Positions 45,417 through 55,341 are shown, counted from the first letter of the stretch. The stretch: DNA of 64,000 nt from Thiothrix unzii (GCF_017901175.1 NZ_CP072793.1:930001-994000); one strand, 5' to 3'. Numbers and translations: made by a program. Notes: generated by a model from the sequence alone, not told the origin.

Positions 45417-47174
45417 ATGACAACACCCCAGACTACCGGCTGGTCGGTTTATCGACGGCTGCTTGGTTATTCGCTGAAATATTGGCCTTATTTGCTGTTG
45501 GCGGTGGTGGGTTTAGTCGCAGGGGCGATAACCCAGCCGTTATTTGCGTGGATTCTGGGGCCATTGCTGGATAAAGCCATTCTGCAAAAAGATGCTTCAG
45601 TGATCCAGTGGTTGCCACTGGGTATTTTGGGTATCTTTTTGTTACGCGGAGCCGCGATGTTTTTATCCGGCTATTACATGGGGCTGGTCGGGCGCAAAGT
45701 CACCCAAGTTCTGCGCGATCAGATTTTCAGCCATATGCTGCGTTTACCCATTCCCTTTTTTGAAACCACTCCATCCGGTAAATTGCTGGCTTACGTCAGT
45801 TATTACACCGATCAGGTGGCAAACGCGAGCATTCGTGGGGTGACTTCGTTGGTGCAAGATTCCGTGACGGTGTTGGGGCTGTTGGGGTTAATGTTTTACC
45901 AAAGCTGGCAATTGACCCTGGGCATGATGTTTGTCGTGCCGTTCATTGCATTGATTGTGGTGTATGTGACGCGGCGGATGCGGCGTTTGAGCCATAAAGT
46001 ACAGGATTCGGTAGGGGATGTGACTCAAATTTCCCACGAGATGATTCGTGGCTACAAAATCATGCGTATTTTTAACGGGCAAGCTTACGAATCCCAGCGT
46101 TTTCATGAAGCCAATGTGCAAAATATGGCATTGCAAATGAAGCGCATGGTGACGGAATTACTCAGTACGCCCGTGGTACAGTTCATGGTGGCGTTGGCAT
46201 TAGCGGCGATGGTGTACCTTGCGACGCGCGAATCGACCCTCGAAACGCTCTCTCCAGGCACGTTCATGTCTTTTATTATGTCGATGATTTTATTGTTAAC
46301 GCCAATCCGTAACCTGACGCAATTGAACCTGCAATTACAAACCGCGATTGCAGCGGGCGAAGGCATTTTCGGCTTATTGGACAGCCCGCCAGAACCCGAT
46401 AACGGCACGCGCACTTTAAGCCATTGCCAAGGTGCAGTGCGTTTGCAGGACATTAATTTCGTGTATCCGGGAACCGATAAAGCTGTATTACGCAATATTA
46501 CTGTCGACGTTAAACCGGGCGAAAAAATTGCCTTGGTGGGGAAATCGGGTAGTGGTAAAACCACGCTGGTTAATTTATTACCGCGCTTCCACGATGTCAG
46601 TAGCGGGGTAATTACGCTGGATGATGTGCCGTTAGCCGAGTTGCAACTGGCGAATTTGCGGGCGCAAATCGCTTACGTGGGGCAAGACATCGTGCTGTTT
46701 AATGACAGTGTGCGTAATAATATTGCTTATGGCGATATGCGCGGAATGCCTGACGATGCGATTAAAGCTGCTGCTGAAGCCGCTTACGCGCTGGAATTTA
46801 TCGAGAAATTGCCGCAAGGTTTTGATACGCTGATTGGCGATAACGGCGTGACTTTATCCGGCGGGCAACGCCAACGGCTGTCGATTGCCCGTGCTATTTT
46901 ATCCCCCGCGCCCGTTTTGATCTTGGATGAAGCAACTTCCGCACTCGATACCGAATCCGAACGTCATATTCAGGCCGCGCTGGAACGCTTACTTGCAAAC
47001 CGCACCACCTTCATTATTGCCCATCGGCTTTCTACCATTGAAAACGCAGACCGTATTTTGGTAATGCACGACGGTGCCATTATTGAGTCGGGGCAACACG
47101 CCGAATTATTGGCTTTGGGCGGTCAATACGCACGTTTGCACGCCATGCAGTTCCGTGATGAAACGCCAGTTTGA
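45417..47174 (+). CDS. msbA: Lipid A export ATP-binding/permease protein MsbA
   Basis: ABC half-transporter that flips lipid A-core across the inner membrane. 585 residues: six-helix membrane domain (about 20-310), then the nucleotide-binding domain with Walker A (VGKSGSGKTTLVN, about 372), Q-loop (AYVGQDIVLFND), signature (LSGGQRQRLSIARA), Walker B (VLILDEATSALD) and H-loop (IIAHRLS). Its 3' end overlaps lpxK by 17 bases, so the two envelope genes are translationally linked. Confidence 0.96.
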   Translation: MTTPQTTGWSVYRRLLGYSLKYWPYLLLAVVGLVAGAITQPLFAWILGPLLDKAILQKDASVIQWLPLGILGIFLLRGAAMFLSGYYMGLVGRKVTQVLRDQIFSHMLRLPIPFFETTPSGKLLAYVSYYTDQVANASIRGVTSLVQDSVTVLGLLGLMFYQSWQLTLGMMFVVPFIALIVVYVTRRMRRLSHKVQDSVGDVTQISHEMIRGYKIMRIFNGQAYESQRFHEANVQNMALQMKRMVTELLSTPVVQFMVALALAAMVYLATRESTLETLSPGTFMSFIMSMILLLTPIRNLTQLNLQLQTAIAAGEGIFGLLDSPPEPDNGTRTLSHCQGAVRLQDINFVYPGTDKAVLRNITVDVKPGEKIALVGKSGSGKTTLVNLLPRFHDVSSGVITLDDVPLAELQLANLRAQIAYVGQDIVLFNDSVRNNIAYGDMRGMPDDAIKAAAEAAYALEFIEKLPQGFDTLIGDNGVTLSGGQRQRLSIARAILSPAPVLILDEATSALDTESERHIQAALERLLANRTTFIIAHRLSTIENADRILVMHDGAIIESGQHAELLALGGQYARLHAMQFRDETPV

Positions 47175-48090
47175 GCAATGGCTGCTGGAGGTTTGGTACG
47201 GTCAACGGTGGCTGGCTAAATACCTGTTATTACCGTTAACCGCGCTTTATTGCCTGCTCAACGCGCTGAATCGCTGGCAGCAACAACGTCAGCAAATCCA
47301 GCATCCCGTGCCAGTCATTGTGGTGGGCAACCTGACCGCTGGCGGGACGGGTAAAACCCCGTTAGTGATTTGGCTGGTTGAGCTATTGCGTCAGGCGGGG
47401 TATCAACCGGGGGTGGTGAGTCGCGGCTATCAACGTCAAGCCGCTGGGCTGGGCGACGAGCCATTGCTGATTATGCAGCGTACTAGTGTGCCGCTGGTGG
47501 TTGATCATGAGCGCAACCGTGCGATTAGCACCTTATTGCAGCAACACGGATGCAATATTGTGATTGCCGACGACGGTTTACAGCATTACCGCATGGGGCG
47601 CACCCTCGAAATTTGTGTCGTCGATGGGCAACGCCAATGGGGAAATGGCTGGTGTTTACCCGCAGGTCCGTTACGTGAACCGGTGACGCGCCTGCAAAGC
47701 TGCGATTTCGTGGTGGTTAATGGTACAACCATGCAGATGCGCGGTGAAACCCTCGTGGCTTTGACCGGCAATATTACCCAACCCCTGAGCGCGTTGGCAG
47801 GGCAGCAGGTTCACGCCGTGACTGGTATCGGTAATCCGCAACGTTTTAAGCTGATGCTGGAAGCCGCTGGCTTGCTGGTTACGCTGCATCCCTACCCGGA
47901 TCATCATGCGTTTACTGGGGAAGAATTGCAGTTTGACGATGATTTACCGGTGCTTATCACCGAAAAAGATGCGGTAAAATGCCGCGAATACGCTATTCCT
48001 AACGCATGGTATTTGCCTGTTGAAGCCGTTTTAGCCGATGGTTTTGCGCAAGCCGTGCTTTCACGTTTACAAGGAGTCCCTCATGGATAA
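47158..48090 (+). CDS. lpxK: Tetraacyldisaccharide 4'-kinase LpxK
   Basis: Phosphorylates the 4' position of the lipid A disaccharide precursor. 310 residues from the ATG at 47158, inside the end of msbA. It has an N-terminal membrane-associated helix and the P-loop [19 protein letters not shown] (about residue 55), followed by VSRGYQR and the [13 protein letters not shown] segment with the catalytic aspartate. Its last codons overlap the start of the Trm112-family gene by eight bases. Confidence 0.95.
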   Translation: MKRQFEQWLLEVWYGQRWLAKYLLLPLTALYCLLNALNRWQQQRQQIQHPVPVIVVGNLTAGGTGKTPLVIWLVELLRQAGYQPGVVSRGYQRQAAGLGDEPLLIMQRTSVPLVVDHERNRAISTLLQQHGCNIVIADDGLQHYRMGRTLEICVVDGQRQWGNGWCLPAGPLREPVTRLQSCDFVVVNGTTMQMRGETLVALTGNITQPLSALAGQQVHAVTGIGNPQRFKLMLEAAGLLVTLHPYPDHHAFTGEELQFDDDLPVLITEKDAVKCREYAIPNAWYLPVEAVLADGFAQAVLSRLQGVPHG

Positions 48091-48274
48091 GAAATTGCTG
48101 GAAATTCTCGCGTGCCCTGTGACCAAAGGCCCGCTGATTTACGATAAGGCCAAACAGGAGCTGATCTCAAAATCTGCGCGTTTGGCATACCCAATTCGTG
48201 ACAATATTCCGGTAATGCTCGAAGAAGAAGCCCGCCCTTTGACGCAAGAAGAAGTGGAGCAACTGGCTGAATGA
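48083..48274 (+). CDS. ycaR: Trm112/YcaR family small protein
   Basis: 63 residues from the ATG at 48083 (AAGGAG upstream). It matches the Trm112-like family ([18 protein letters not shown], then [20 protein letters not shown]), which often carries a CxxC zinc site; here only one cysteine (ACPVTKG) is left of it, as in many bacterial members. It sits between lpxK and kdsB, the conserved place for ycaR. Function is unclear in bacteria. Confidence 0.92.
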   Translation: MDKKLLEILACPVTKGPLIYDKAKQELISKSARLAYPIRDNIPVMLEEEARPLTQEEVEQLAE

Positions 48275-49017
48275 ATACCGTATTGGTGATTCCGGCGCGT
48301 TATGCGTCTACACGCTTACCGGGCAAGCCATTGCGCTTGCTGGCGGGTAAACCGCTGATCCAACACGTTCACGAACGTGCGTTGGTTGCGGGGTTTAGCA
48401 GCGTATTGGTGGCAACCGACGATGAGCGCATCCAAGCGGTATGCGAAGGGTTTGGGGCGCAGGTGGCGATGACTGCTACTACACACGAAACCGGCAGCGA
48501 CCGTTTGGCTGAAGTGGTGCAACAACAGGGCTGGACAGACGATACGGTCGTGGTCAATTTACAAGGGGATGAACCGCTTACGCCTGTCGCTAATTTATAC
48601 CAATTAGCCGCGAATATGGCGCACAACCCGCAAGCCAGTATTGCTACCTTAGCCACGCCTATTACCGAGATTGACGAATTATTTGACCCGAATGTGGTGA
48701 AAGTGGTGCGTGATGAACGTGGCATGGCATTATATTTTAGCCGCGCACCAGTTCCTTTTCAGCGCGATGCGGGAATAGCAGTGGCTGATTACGCACTTCG
48801 CCACATTGGAATGTACGCTTATCGGGTAGGTTTTCTTAGGGTATTTACTAGGTTGGCAATGTCGATGCCGGAACGTTTAGAAAAACTCGAACAATTACGC
48901 GCATTATCGAACGGTTATCGTATTCACGTTGATATTGCAGCAGAAATTCCGGGATTAGGGGTGGATACCGAAGCCGATTTGTATAAAGTCGAAGCACAAT
49001 TACTTAAAAATACTTAA
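48271..49017 (+). CDS. kdsB: 3-deoxy-manno-octulosonate cytidylyltransferase KdsB
   Basis: Activates Kdo as CMP-Kdo for transfer to lipid A. 248 residues with the nucleotide-binding start [28 protein letters not shown] and [15 protein letters not shown]. The ATG overlaps the ycaR stop (ATGA). It closes the exbB-exbD-msbA-lpxK-ycaR-kdsB operon and complements kdsD and kdsC at the start of the window. Confidence 0.97.
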   Translation: MNTVLVIPARYASTRLPGKPLRLLAGKPLIQHVHERALVAGFSSVLVATDDERIQAVCEGFGAQVAMTATTHETGSDRLAEVVQQQGWTDDTVVVNLQGDEPLTPVANLYQLAANMAHNPQASIATLATPITEIDELFDPNVVKVVRDERGMALYFSRAPVPFQRDAGIAVADYALRHIGMYAYRVGFLRVFTRLAMSMPERLEKLEQLRALSNGYRIHVDIAAEIPGLGVDTEADLYKVEAQLLKNT

Positions 49018-49080
49018 ACATACTAATATTATAATATGTTTATATTTTAATAAGTACTTGATTTCCCTAATAATCACTAT

Positions 49081-49109
49081 TTGACAGCTTAATACCCTTC
49101 TGTCACTAT
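49081..49109 (+). promoter_or_regulatory. Candidate promoter of the FadL-type gene
   Basis: TTGACA at 49081-49086 with a 17-base spacer to CACTAT at 49104-49109, inside a 149-base AT-rich gap. The -35 is perfect, the -10 weak. Confidence 0.4.
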
Positions 49110-49166
49110 TTCGCAACAAAGTTTTACAAACTTACAACACGATTGCGTTATTTCTGGAGGAGTTTC

Positions 49167-50456
49167 ATGCGTTTTACATTTAACAAAAGTTTGCTGGTTG
49201 CATCTGTCTTATTAGCAATTAGCTCTCAATCAGCGTTTGCTACCAATGGTATGGCTCCAATTGGTTTGGGCATCACTCAAAAAGCAATGGGCGGTGCAGC
49301 AGTTGCAACGTCTGAAAACACCATGAATGCTGGTACAAACCCAGCAAGCTTGTCCAATGTTGATGCAGGTTGGGATATTGGAGCAGAAGTTTTCATGCCA
49401 GATCGCGGCGCAACTATTTCCGGTAATAATATGGGTGGTGGGATGACTGCCGATGGCTCATACGATGGTAATGGGAAAGATATGTTCCTTATTCCTGAAG
49501 GTGGTTATAAGCGTCAGTTGAGCGATAAACACAGTGTTGGTGTTGTTGTTTATGGCAATGGTGGTATGAATTCCAGCTACGATAAAGCTATTCCTTTATT
49601 CGATGCAACAGGTGTTAATAAGCCAGGAATCAATCTTGAACAGTTAGTTGTTGCTCCTACTTGGTCAACTAAAATCAACGAAAATAATAGCGTTGGTGTT
49701 TCTTTGAATTTAGCTTACCAGCGTTTCAGTGCTAATGGTTTACAAAATTTCACAGCTCCAGTAGGGAGCCTACAACAAGCAAGTAGTAGTCCAAATGATG
49801 TTACAGACAGGGGTAATGATGCATCAACAGGGGTTGGTGCAACTATTGGTTGGCAGGGTAAATTATCTCCTACCGTAACGGCTGGTGTAGCTTATCGTAG
49901 CAAAACTAATATGGGTAAACTGGATAAATACAAGGGGTTATTTGCTGAACAGGGTGATTTAGATATGCCAGCAGCAACGACAGTTGGTATTGCATGGCAG
50001 GCAACACCTAAAACATTGATCGCAACTGATATTCAGAAAATTGAATATTCAAAAGTTAAGGCAATGGCTAATACAAATACAGCGGGCGGTTTGTTAGGAT
50101 CTGATAATGGTTCCGGCTTTGGTTGGAAAGATCAAACCGTTTACAAGATTGGTGTTAAACATCAGGTCAAGCCTAATTTTGCGGTATTAGCCGGTTACAA
50201 TCATGCTAAGAACCCACTTCAATCCAGTCAAACATTGTTTAACGTATTAGCACCTGCTACGGTTGAAGACCATGTAACGTTGGGTGGTGAGTGGAAGTTA
50301 AATAATAAAGCTAGTTTGACGGCTGCCTACACTCATGCTTTTGACAAAGGTGTTAATGGTAGTAACTCTATTCATCCGACACAGCAAGGCGGTGGCGAAG
50401 CTAATTTGAATATGGAACAGAATGCTGTTGGTATTGCTTACAGCGTTAAGTTCTAA
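49167..50456 (+). CDS. FadL/TodX-family outer membrane transport protein
   Basis: 429 residues from the ATG at 49167 (CTGGAGGAG upstream). The signal peptide ends ISSQSAFA, and the mature protein starts TNGMAPIGLGITQKAMGGA, the plug start typical of the OMPP1/FadL/TodX family; ATSENTMNAGTNPASLS follows, with the NPAS motif. The rest alternates polar and aromatic strands as expected for a 14-strand barrel and ends VGIAYSVKF with the C-terminal phenylalanine of outer membrane proteins. Such porins take up hydrophobic compounds (fatty acids, aromatics, possibly others); the substrate is unknown. Confidence 0.88.
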   Translation: MRFTFNKSLLVASVLLAISSQSAFATNGMAPIGLGITQKAMGGAAVATSENTMNAGTNPASLSNVDAGWDIGAEVFMPDRGATISGNNMGGGMTADGSYDGNGKDMFLIPEGGYKRQLSDKHSVGVVVYGNGGMNSSYDKAIPLFDATGVNKPGINLEQLVVAPTWSTKINENNSVGVSLNLAYQRFSANGLQNFTAPVGSLQQASSSPNDVTDRGNDASTGVGATIGWQGKLSPTVTAGVAYRSKTNMGKLDKYKGLFAEQGDLDMPAATTVGIAWQATPKTLIATDIQKIEYSKVKAMANTNTAGGLLGSDNGSGFGWKDQTVYKIGVKHQVKPNFAVLAGYNHAKNPLQSSQTLFNVLAPATVEDHVTLGGEWKLNNKASLTAAYTHAFDKGVNGSNSIHPTQQGGGEANLNMEQNAVGIAYSVKF

Positions 50457-50480
50457 GCAATCGTATTGACGGAGGAGGAG

Positions 50481-50508
50481 AAAAGCGGGGCTTGCCCCGC
50501 TTTTTTTT
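50481..50508 (+). terminator. Rho-independent terminator after the FadL-type gene
   Basis: AAAAGCGGGG / CCCCGCTTTT stem (10 bp), CTTG loop and a run of T, 25 bases after the stop. It can also end cysZ transcripts coming from the other side. Confidence 0.9.
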
Positions 50509-50521
50509 CGTGCGGATTTTG

Positions 50522-51247
50522 TTAGGATTTGGAAAGACGATCGACCCACAGAGCAGTTGCGCCCGCAACACCTACTGGCATGACGAGGAAGTTAAGCCCT
50601 GGAATCGCGGTCATCAGCGATAACAGCCAGCCAAAACCTAAAGCAGTATTGCGATGGCGTTTCAGCAGTGGCAATTCGTCGTTGAAAAACAAGTTGTGGT
50701 TGCCCATTGGGTAATCGGCGTATTCGATGGTTAACATCCACGCGCCAAACAATGTCCAAGCCAGCGGCGCAATCAAGTTAATGCCCGGAATCAAGGTCAG
50801 TATCAACACCAGCAGAAACCATTTCGCCATGTACCACAGTTTACTGAATTCACTTTTGAAAGTGCGTGCCAGCAACCGAGGTATGCTTTTATAGCCTTCA
50901 AAAGCCGGAATGGGTAAGCCATTAAGACGCGCTTCTACCCGTTCGGCTAACACCGCATTGAACGGTGCGGCAATCAAGTTAGCCAGTATCGAAAAGGCGT
51001 AAAACACCACGAAGAAAATCAATAGTGCGAAGATCGGCCACAGCAACCATTCCAACCAAGATAGCCAGTCGGGTAATAACCGTGTCATCCAGTAATCCAA
51101 TTGGCTTTTCGCCAGCCATACGCCGCCAGCAAATAACAGGATATTGATTAGCAATGGCACAACCACAAATGGGCGTATTCCGCGCTGGGTGATGAGTGAA
51201 AAGCCGCTAAAAACGTAACCAAAACCTTTGAATATGTCCGTTATCAT
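50522..51247 (-). CDS. cysZ: CysZ/EI24-family membrane protein
   Basis: 241 residues, with strongly hydrophobic segments near 25-45, 65-95 (WLEWLLWPIFALLIFFVVFY) and 145-175, then GFGWLLSLMTAIPGLNFLVMP. The start MITDIFKGFGYVFSGFSLI and the APFNAVLAERVEARL segment match the family. CysZ mediates sulfate uptake for cysteine synthesis in E. coli. In a sulfur-oxidising host the same function is plausible but not shown. It is divergent from the broken nitroreductase. Confidence 0.88.
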   Translation of the reverse strand: MITDIFKGFGYVFSGFSLITQRGIRPFVVVPLLINILLFAGGVWLAKSQLDYWMTRLLPDWLSWLEWLLWPIFALLIFFVVFYAFSILANLIAAPFNAVLAERVEARLNGLPIPAFEGYKSIPRLLARTFKSEFSKLWYMAKWFLLVLILTLIPGINLIAPLAWTLFGAWMLTIEYADYPMGNHNLFFNDELPLLKRHRNTALGFGWLLSLMTAIPGLNFLVMPVGVAGATALWVDRLSKS

Positions 51248-51569
51248 TGTCGCTATTTCCTTGTTTTTTAGGGTGGCTATACTGTAGCGTATTTGTCGGT
51301 CTAATTTAAGTTAAGGAGTTTTAACCATGACAGCGTTTCTGCAAGCGATGAATTTTCGCCATGCCTGTAAAAAGTTTGACCCGCAACGGACGATTGCTGC
51401 GGAAGATTTCCAGCAAATTCTGGAGGTTGGACGTTTATCACCCTCGTCTTTTGGGATGGAGCATTGGCATTTTGTGGTCGTACAAACCCCGGAGTTGCGT
51501 GAAAAGTTGCGTGAGGCGTGCTGGAATCAGCCACAAATTACTGAAAGCAGCCATGTGGTGGTGATTTTG

Positions 51570-52883
51570 GAGTCTGTCAAATAAACTGTGTAACACGTTT
51601 TTCATAGGGCGGAGAGCGGAACCCGCTCTTCACCGAACATAAGTAAAAAAGTCTGCAAAGCGGGTTTCCAGTGGTGAATGACCGACCACTTTTGCGAGGC
51701 TTCGCGTACCGCCAAATACAGGCTTTTGAGGGCTGAACTGTCATTGGGAAAGATGCGCCGGTTGCGGGTAAACTTGCGCAAACTCATGTTCAGGGATTCA
51801 ATCGCATTGGTGGTGTAAATCACTTTGCGGATCTCCGGCTGGAACTGGAAAAACGGGATGACATTCGCCCAGTTACCGCGCCATAGACGCACGACTGCTT
51901 TGTATTTGTTACCCCATTCGGTGTCGAGGGCTTCCAGTTCGTGTTCGGCTTCTTCAGCAGTGCTGGACTGGTAAATGCGCTTGAGGGCAGCGACCACACC
52001 TTTGGTATCCTTGGCGGTGACGTAGCGCAAGCTGGCGCGAACCATGTGTACCATGCACAACTGGGTCAGCGTTTTGGGGAAGACCGCGTTGACGGCTTCA
52101 GGCAAGCCGTTTAAGCCATCCATGCACGCCACGTAGATGTCTTGTACGCCCCGGTGGCGTAGTTCCGTCAAGACCGATAACCAGAACTTGGCACCTTCAT
52201 TTTCTGCCAACCAGATGCCCAACACGTCCTTTTCACCGCGTAAGTTGACCGCCAATACCACATGGGCTGATTTATTGATGACCTGCTTATCTTGTTGAAC
52301 TTTAACGACAATCCCATCGAGCCAGACAATCGGGTAGATATTATCCAGTGCTCGCGTCTGCCACGCTTTAGCTTCGCCCTGAACGGCTTCGGTTACTTCC
52401 GCGATCAGCGTATGCGAGATGTCCACCCCGTACAGGCGTTTGATCGTGTCTTCGATGTCGCGGGTGGTCATGCCTTTGGCGTACAGCGTCAGGATGTGTT
52501 CTTCCATCCCTGCTAACCGTATTTGGCGTTTTTGTATCAACTTCGGCTCAAAGCTGCCATCACGGTCACGCGGTGTCTCTACCTGCAACTCACCAAATTC
52601 GCCTTTGATGGTCTTGTTGCCTTTGCCGTTACGGGTATTGCTGCGCCGTTGCCCGGCTTCGCTACGCTCACCCTTGTCGTAGTTTAGGTGCACATCCAAT
52701 TCGGCTTCCAAGCTGCGGTTGATCATCCGCTGCAAGAGCTGGCTGTAAAGGTTTTTGACATCAGCAGGCGTTTTGCAATCGCTGAGTAAGTCATCCATGA
52801 GTTTCGGGTCGAGGCGTTCCATGTTACTGCTCCTTCTTGGGATTCACGTTATATAGCAGTTACACAGTTCAGTTTACAGTCTC
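51570..52883 (-). mobile_element. IS256-family insertion sequence, copy 3 (1314 bp)
   Basis: Same termini as copies 1 and 2, inserted in the nitroreductase gene with the direct 8-bp duplication TGATTTTG at 51562-51569 and 52884-52891. Orientation is opposite to the interrupted gene. Confidence 0.95.
51602..52822 (-). CDS. IS256-family transposase (copy 3)
   Basis: 406 residues with the same translation as the copies at 27967 and 30044, intact and with the full catalytic triad. Confidence 0.96.
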   Translation of the reverse strand: MERLDPKLMDDLLSDCKTPADVKNLYSQLLQRMINRSLEAELDVHLNYDKGERSEAGQRRSNTRNGKGNKTIKGEFGELQVETPRDRDGSFEPKLIQKRQIRLAGMEEHILTLYAKGMTTRDIEDTIKRLYGVDISHTLIAEVTEAVQGEAKAWQTRALDNIYPIVWLDGIVVKVQQDKQVINKSAHVVLAVNLRGEKDVLGIWLAENEGAKFWLSVLTELRHRGVQDIYVACMDGLNGLPEAVNAVFPKTLTQLCMVHMVRASLRYVTAKDTKGVVAALKRIYQSSTAEEAEHELEALDTEWGNKYKAVVRLWRGNWANVIPFFQFQPEIRKVIYTTNAIESLNMSLRKFTRNRRIFPNDSSALKSLYLAVREASQKWSVIHHWKPALQTFLLMFGEERVPLSAL

Positions 52884-53268
52884 TGATTTTGGCGAAAATC
52901 GCAGCCGTTGAGCCGGGCACGGATTACGTACAGCACATTTTCGGGCGGCGCGGTTTACCAGCGGACGCACAGCAAGCGTATCTGGAGCGTTATGCCGCAC
53001 ACAATGCGCATGAAATTCAGCCGTACATGAATACATTTGCGTGGAGTTCCAAGCAATGTTACCTCGCACTGGCGAATATGATGACGGGCGCGGCTAGTTT
53101 GGGGATTGATTCCTGCCCGATTGAAGGCTTTTCCAAGTCAGCGGTGGAAGCGTTATTGGCGATTGATCCGCAGCAATACGGCGTGGTGGCTGCGGTAACA
53201 TTCGGCTACCGTGCTGGCGAACAAACCCCGCGTTTGCGCCAGCCGTTAGCTGATTTGGTGGAATACCG

Positions 53269-54147
53269 TTAACTGTTTTTGAATGTGTCGCATTGACGCA
53301 TATCACCGCTTTGTACGCCGCGCTGGAACCATTCCATGCGTTGGCGTGATGAGCCGTGGGTAAATGAGTCCGGGTTAACCCGCTTGCCAGACATGCCCTG
53401 CAAGCGGTCATCACCGATGGAGGCTGCGGCTTTGACCGCATCTTCAATGTCGTTGCTGTCGAGTTGAACGCTGGTTTGATTGGCGTGGTGCGCCCACACC
53501 CCTGCGTAACAATCGGCCTGCAATTCCAGCGCGACTGACAAGGCGTTACCGTCACGTTGACTCATGCGGGCTTGCAAGCGCGAGACTTCATCGGTAATGC
53601 CGAGTAAATTTTGGACGTGATGCCCGACTTCGTGCCCTAACACGTAAGCTTGCGCGAATTCACCGGATGCGCCCAGTGCTTTGAGTTCGCGGAAAAAGCT
53701 TAAATCAATGTAAACCTTGTTGTCGCCGGGGCAGTAAAATGGCCCGGAGGCTGCCGTCGAGAAACCGCACGCTGAATCAATTTCCCCCTCAAATAACGCT
53801 AGCTTCGGCTCTTGGTAACGCTTGCCCATTTGTTGAAACAGCGGGTTCCATACGTCTTCGGTTGTGCCTAAAACCACCGATACAAATTTGCCGCCATCGT
53901 CACTCAACGCACCGCCTTGCGGCGTTGTGGAGGTGGTTTCAGAGCCGCCGATGCCGCCGAGTAGGGTATTTGCACCGCCGACTAAACCGATTAATTGCAG
54001 CGGGTTGGCTCCCATGTACCAGCCAATCAGCACAATAGCCGCTGTACCTATCAAACCAATGCGAAATCCACCAGGTCCGCCGCCACTGCGGTTGCTGCCC
54101 CGGTAGTCTTCCACGTTGTTGCTTTGTCGGCCTGATCTCCAGCGCAT
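53269..54147 (-). CDS. ypfJ: Neutral zinc metallopeptidase (YpfJ/KPN_02809 family)
   Basis: 292 residues from the ATG at 54147 (MRWRSGRQSNNVED, the usual family start). A basic/Gly-rich head is followed by a membrane helix (about 30-50, IGLIGTAAIVLIGWYMG), then the peptidase domain. LGHEVGHHVQNLLG (HExxH) is the zinc site, with further motif CGFSTAASGPFYCPGDNKVY. The C-terminal FQRGVQSGDMRQCDTF is also conserved. The protein is likely periplasmic-facing; its substrate is unknown. Its end overlaps the nitroreductase end by four bases. Confidence 0.9.
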   Translation of the reverse strand: MRWRSGRQSNNVEDYRGSNRSGGGPGGFRIGLIGTAAIVLIGWYMGANPLQLIGLVGGANTLLGGIGGSETTSTTPQGGALSDDGGKFVSVVLGTTEDVWNPLFQQMGKRYQEPKLALFEGEIDSACGFSTAASGPFYCPGDNKVYIDLSFFRELKALGASGEFAQAYVLGHEVGHHVQNLLGITDEVSRLQARMSQRDGNALSVALELQADCYAGVWAHHANQTSVQLDSNDIEDAVKAAASIGDDRLQGMSGKRVNPDSFTHGSSRQRMEWFQRGVQSGDMRQCDTFKNS

Positions 54148-54294
54148 TCTCGGTACTCCTGCATGTTTTTCGGACAAAAACGGAACTATTTCACAGAACT
54201 ACACCTAAATGGGGCGTATATGTCAACTTCTAAATGATTGAAACGTTGTGAGGAGGAAGTTACTCGGTATCTGCCGGGTTAACTTGGCGACACT

Positions 54295-54909
54295 ATGATT
54301 AAAACGGCGGCATTAATAACTGACCACAGTGGGCAGTTGGGACGAAATACGCAAAGGGAGCGGGATCTGGCGACGGCTGCGAAGATGAACAACTTCCTGC
54401 GGGGAGTGGAACGTCGTGCATTCGTGATTGCGCGTTTAGCGACTCAAGATGAAGAGGAGTCGTTAGATATTGTGCAGGACGCAATGTTTAAGTTGGTGCA
54501 GAAATACTCAGCCCATCCCGAAGTGGAATGGGGTGCGTTGTTCCATGCCATTTTGCATAGTCGGATTAACGATTGGCATCGTCGGCAAAAAGTACGCAAT
54601 CGTTGGCGGGTTTTCTTTTTTCTCAGTGATGAGGAGGAAGAAAGTGGTCTGAAACCCGAGGATCAAGTGGCGCAAACGTTACACCTTGAGCCGGAAACGC
54701 ACGTGTTGCACGAAGAAATGAGTGGTACGCTCCAAGTGGCGGTGGGGCAGTTGCCCTTACGTCAGCAACAAGCGTTATTGTTACGTGCGTGGGAAGGCTA
54801 TGATATTGCTCAAACGGCAAAAATAATGAACTGTTCCGAGGGGAGTGTGAAAACGCATTACTCTCGCGCCATCCACAGTTTACGGGAAAAACTGGGAGAT
54901 TATCAATGA
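54295..54909 (+). CDS. ECF-type RNA polymerase sigma factor
   Basis: 204 residues from the ATG at 54295; a shorter start at 54385 (MNNFLRG) is equally possible, since neither has a strong ribosome binding site. Sigma region 2 is at about 36-100 (RRAFVIARLATQDEEESLDIVQDAMFK spans it), region 4 at about 145-200 (LPLRQQQALLLRAWEGYDIA, then EGSVKTHYSRAIHSLREKL, an HTH). No classical anti-sigma factor follows; instead there are a DUF3619-like protein, a small exported protein and a DUF3106-like protein, an arrangement I associate with betaproteobacterial ECF operons. The regulated genes are unknown. Confidence 0.88.
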   Translation: MIKTAALITDHSGQLGRNTQRERDLATAAKMNNFLRGVERRAFVIARLATQDEEESLDIVQDAMFKLVQKYSAHPEVEWGALFHAILHSRINDWHRRQKVRNRWRVFFFLSDEEEESGLKPEDQVAQTLHLEPETHVLHEEMSGTLQVAVGQLPLRQQQALLLRAWEGYDIAQTAKIMNCSEGSVKTHYSRAIHSLREKLGDYQ

Positions 54910-55319
54910 TGAAAAAATTAACAGAGCAGGCGTTGGTTGAGGCCGTTAAACAGGGGCTGGATAGCAGCGTGGATCAGTTGGATGCGGTCATGCGTGAGCG
55001 GTTATACCGTGCGCGTTTACAGGCATTGGAACCACGTCACCGTTTATCGGATTTTCTTTCTGGGTGGTCGTTTTCCCCCAGCTTTGCCACCGCTGCTGTT
55101 GTCACACTAGCAGCAACCCTATGGGTTCTACCGAATGCAACTGACTCCCTCACGTCAGAAGCACCAGTAACGGCCTCAAATCTCGATCATGCTGTGCCGG
55201 AAGTGGCGATGGATGCCGCGCCGGAAGTGAATGTCATGGAGGTTTTGATGTCCAATGAGGAAATGGATTTTCTCGAAAATTTGGAAATGTATGAATGGAT
55301 GGAAGCCGAATACGGCTGA
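54906..55319 (+). CDS. DUF3619-like membrane protein, possible sigma regulator
   Basis: 137 residues. The ATG overlaps the sigma-factor stop (ATGA), so the products are made together. The N-terminal 60 residues are soluble and helical (EQALVEAVKQGLDSSVDQLD), followed by one membrane helix (about 60-77, FATAAVVTLAATLWVLP) and an acidic periplasmic tail rich in Glu/Met (VLMSNEEMDFLENLEMYEWM). The one-helix layout downstream of an ECF sigma would suit an anti-sigma or accessory role; this is inference from position. Confidence 0.7.
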   Translation: MMKKLTEQALVEAVKQGLDSSVDQLDAVMRERLYRARLQALEPRHRLSDFLSGWSFSPSFATAAVVTLAATLWVLPNATDSLTSEAPVTASNLDHAVPEVAMDAAPEVNVMEVLMSNEEMDFLENLEMYEWMEAEYG

Positions 55320-55341
55320 TCTCCATGCATGAGGTGCGCCG

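Larger units (their letters stand above)
51327..53272 (+). pseudogene. Nitroreductase-family protein gene, split by IS256 copy 3
   Basis: The left part (51327-51569, 81 codons) starts MTAFLQAMNFRHACKKFDP and includes ILEVGRLSPSSFGMEHWHFVV, the FMN-binding start of the nitroreductase fold. The right part (52892-53272, 127 codons) continues in frame once the IS and one 8-bp target copy are removed: VVVIL joins AKIAAVEPGTDYVQHIF, and later GIDSCPIEGFSK and the C-terminal GYRAGEQTPR match NfsB/YfkO-like NAD(P)H-dependent flavoenzymes. The restored protein would have about 207 residues, a normal length. The left fragment now ends in IS-derived codons, so the enzyme is inactive. Confidence 0.9.
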
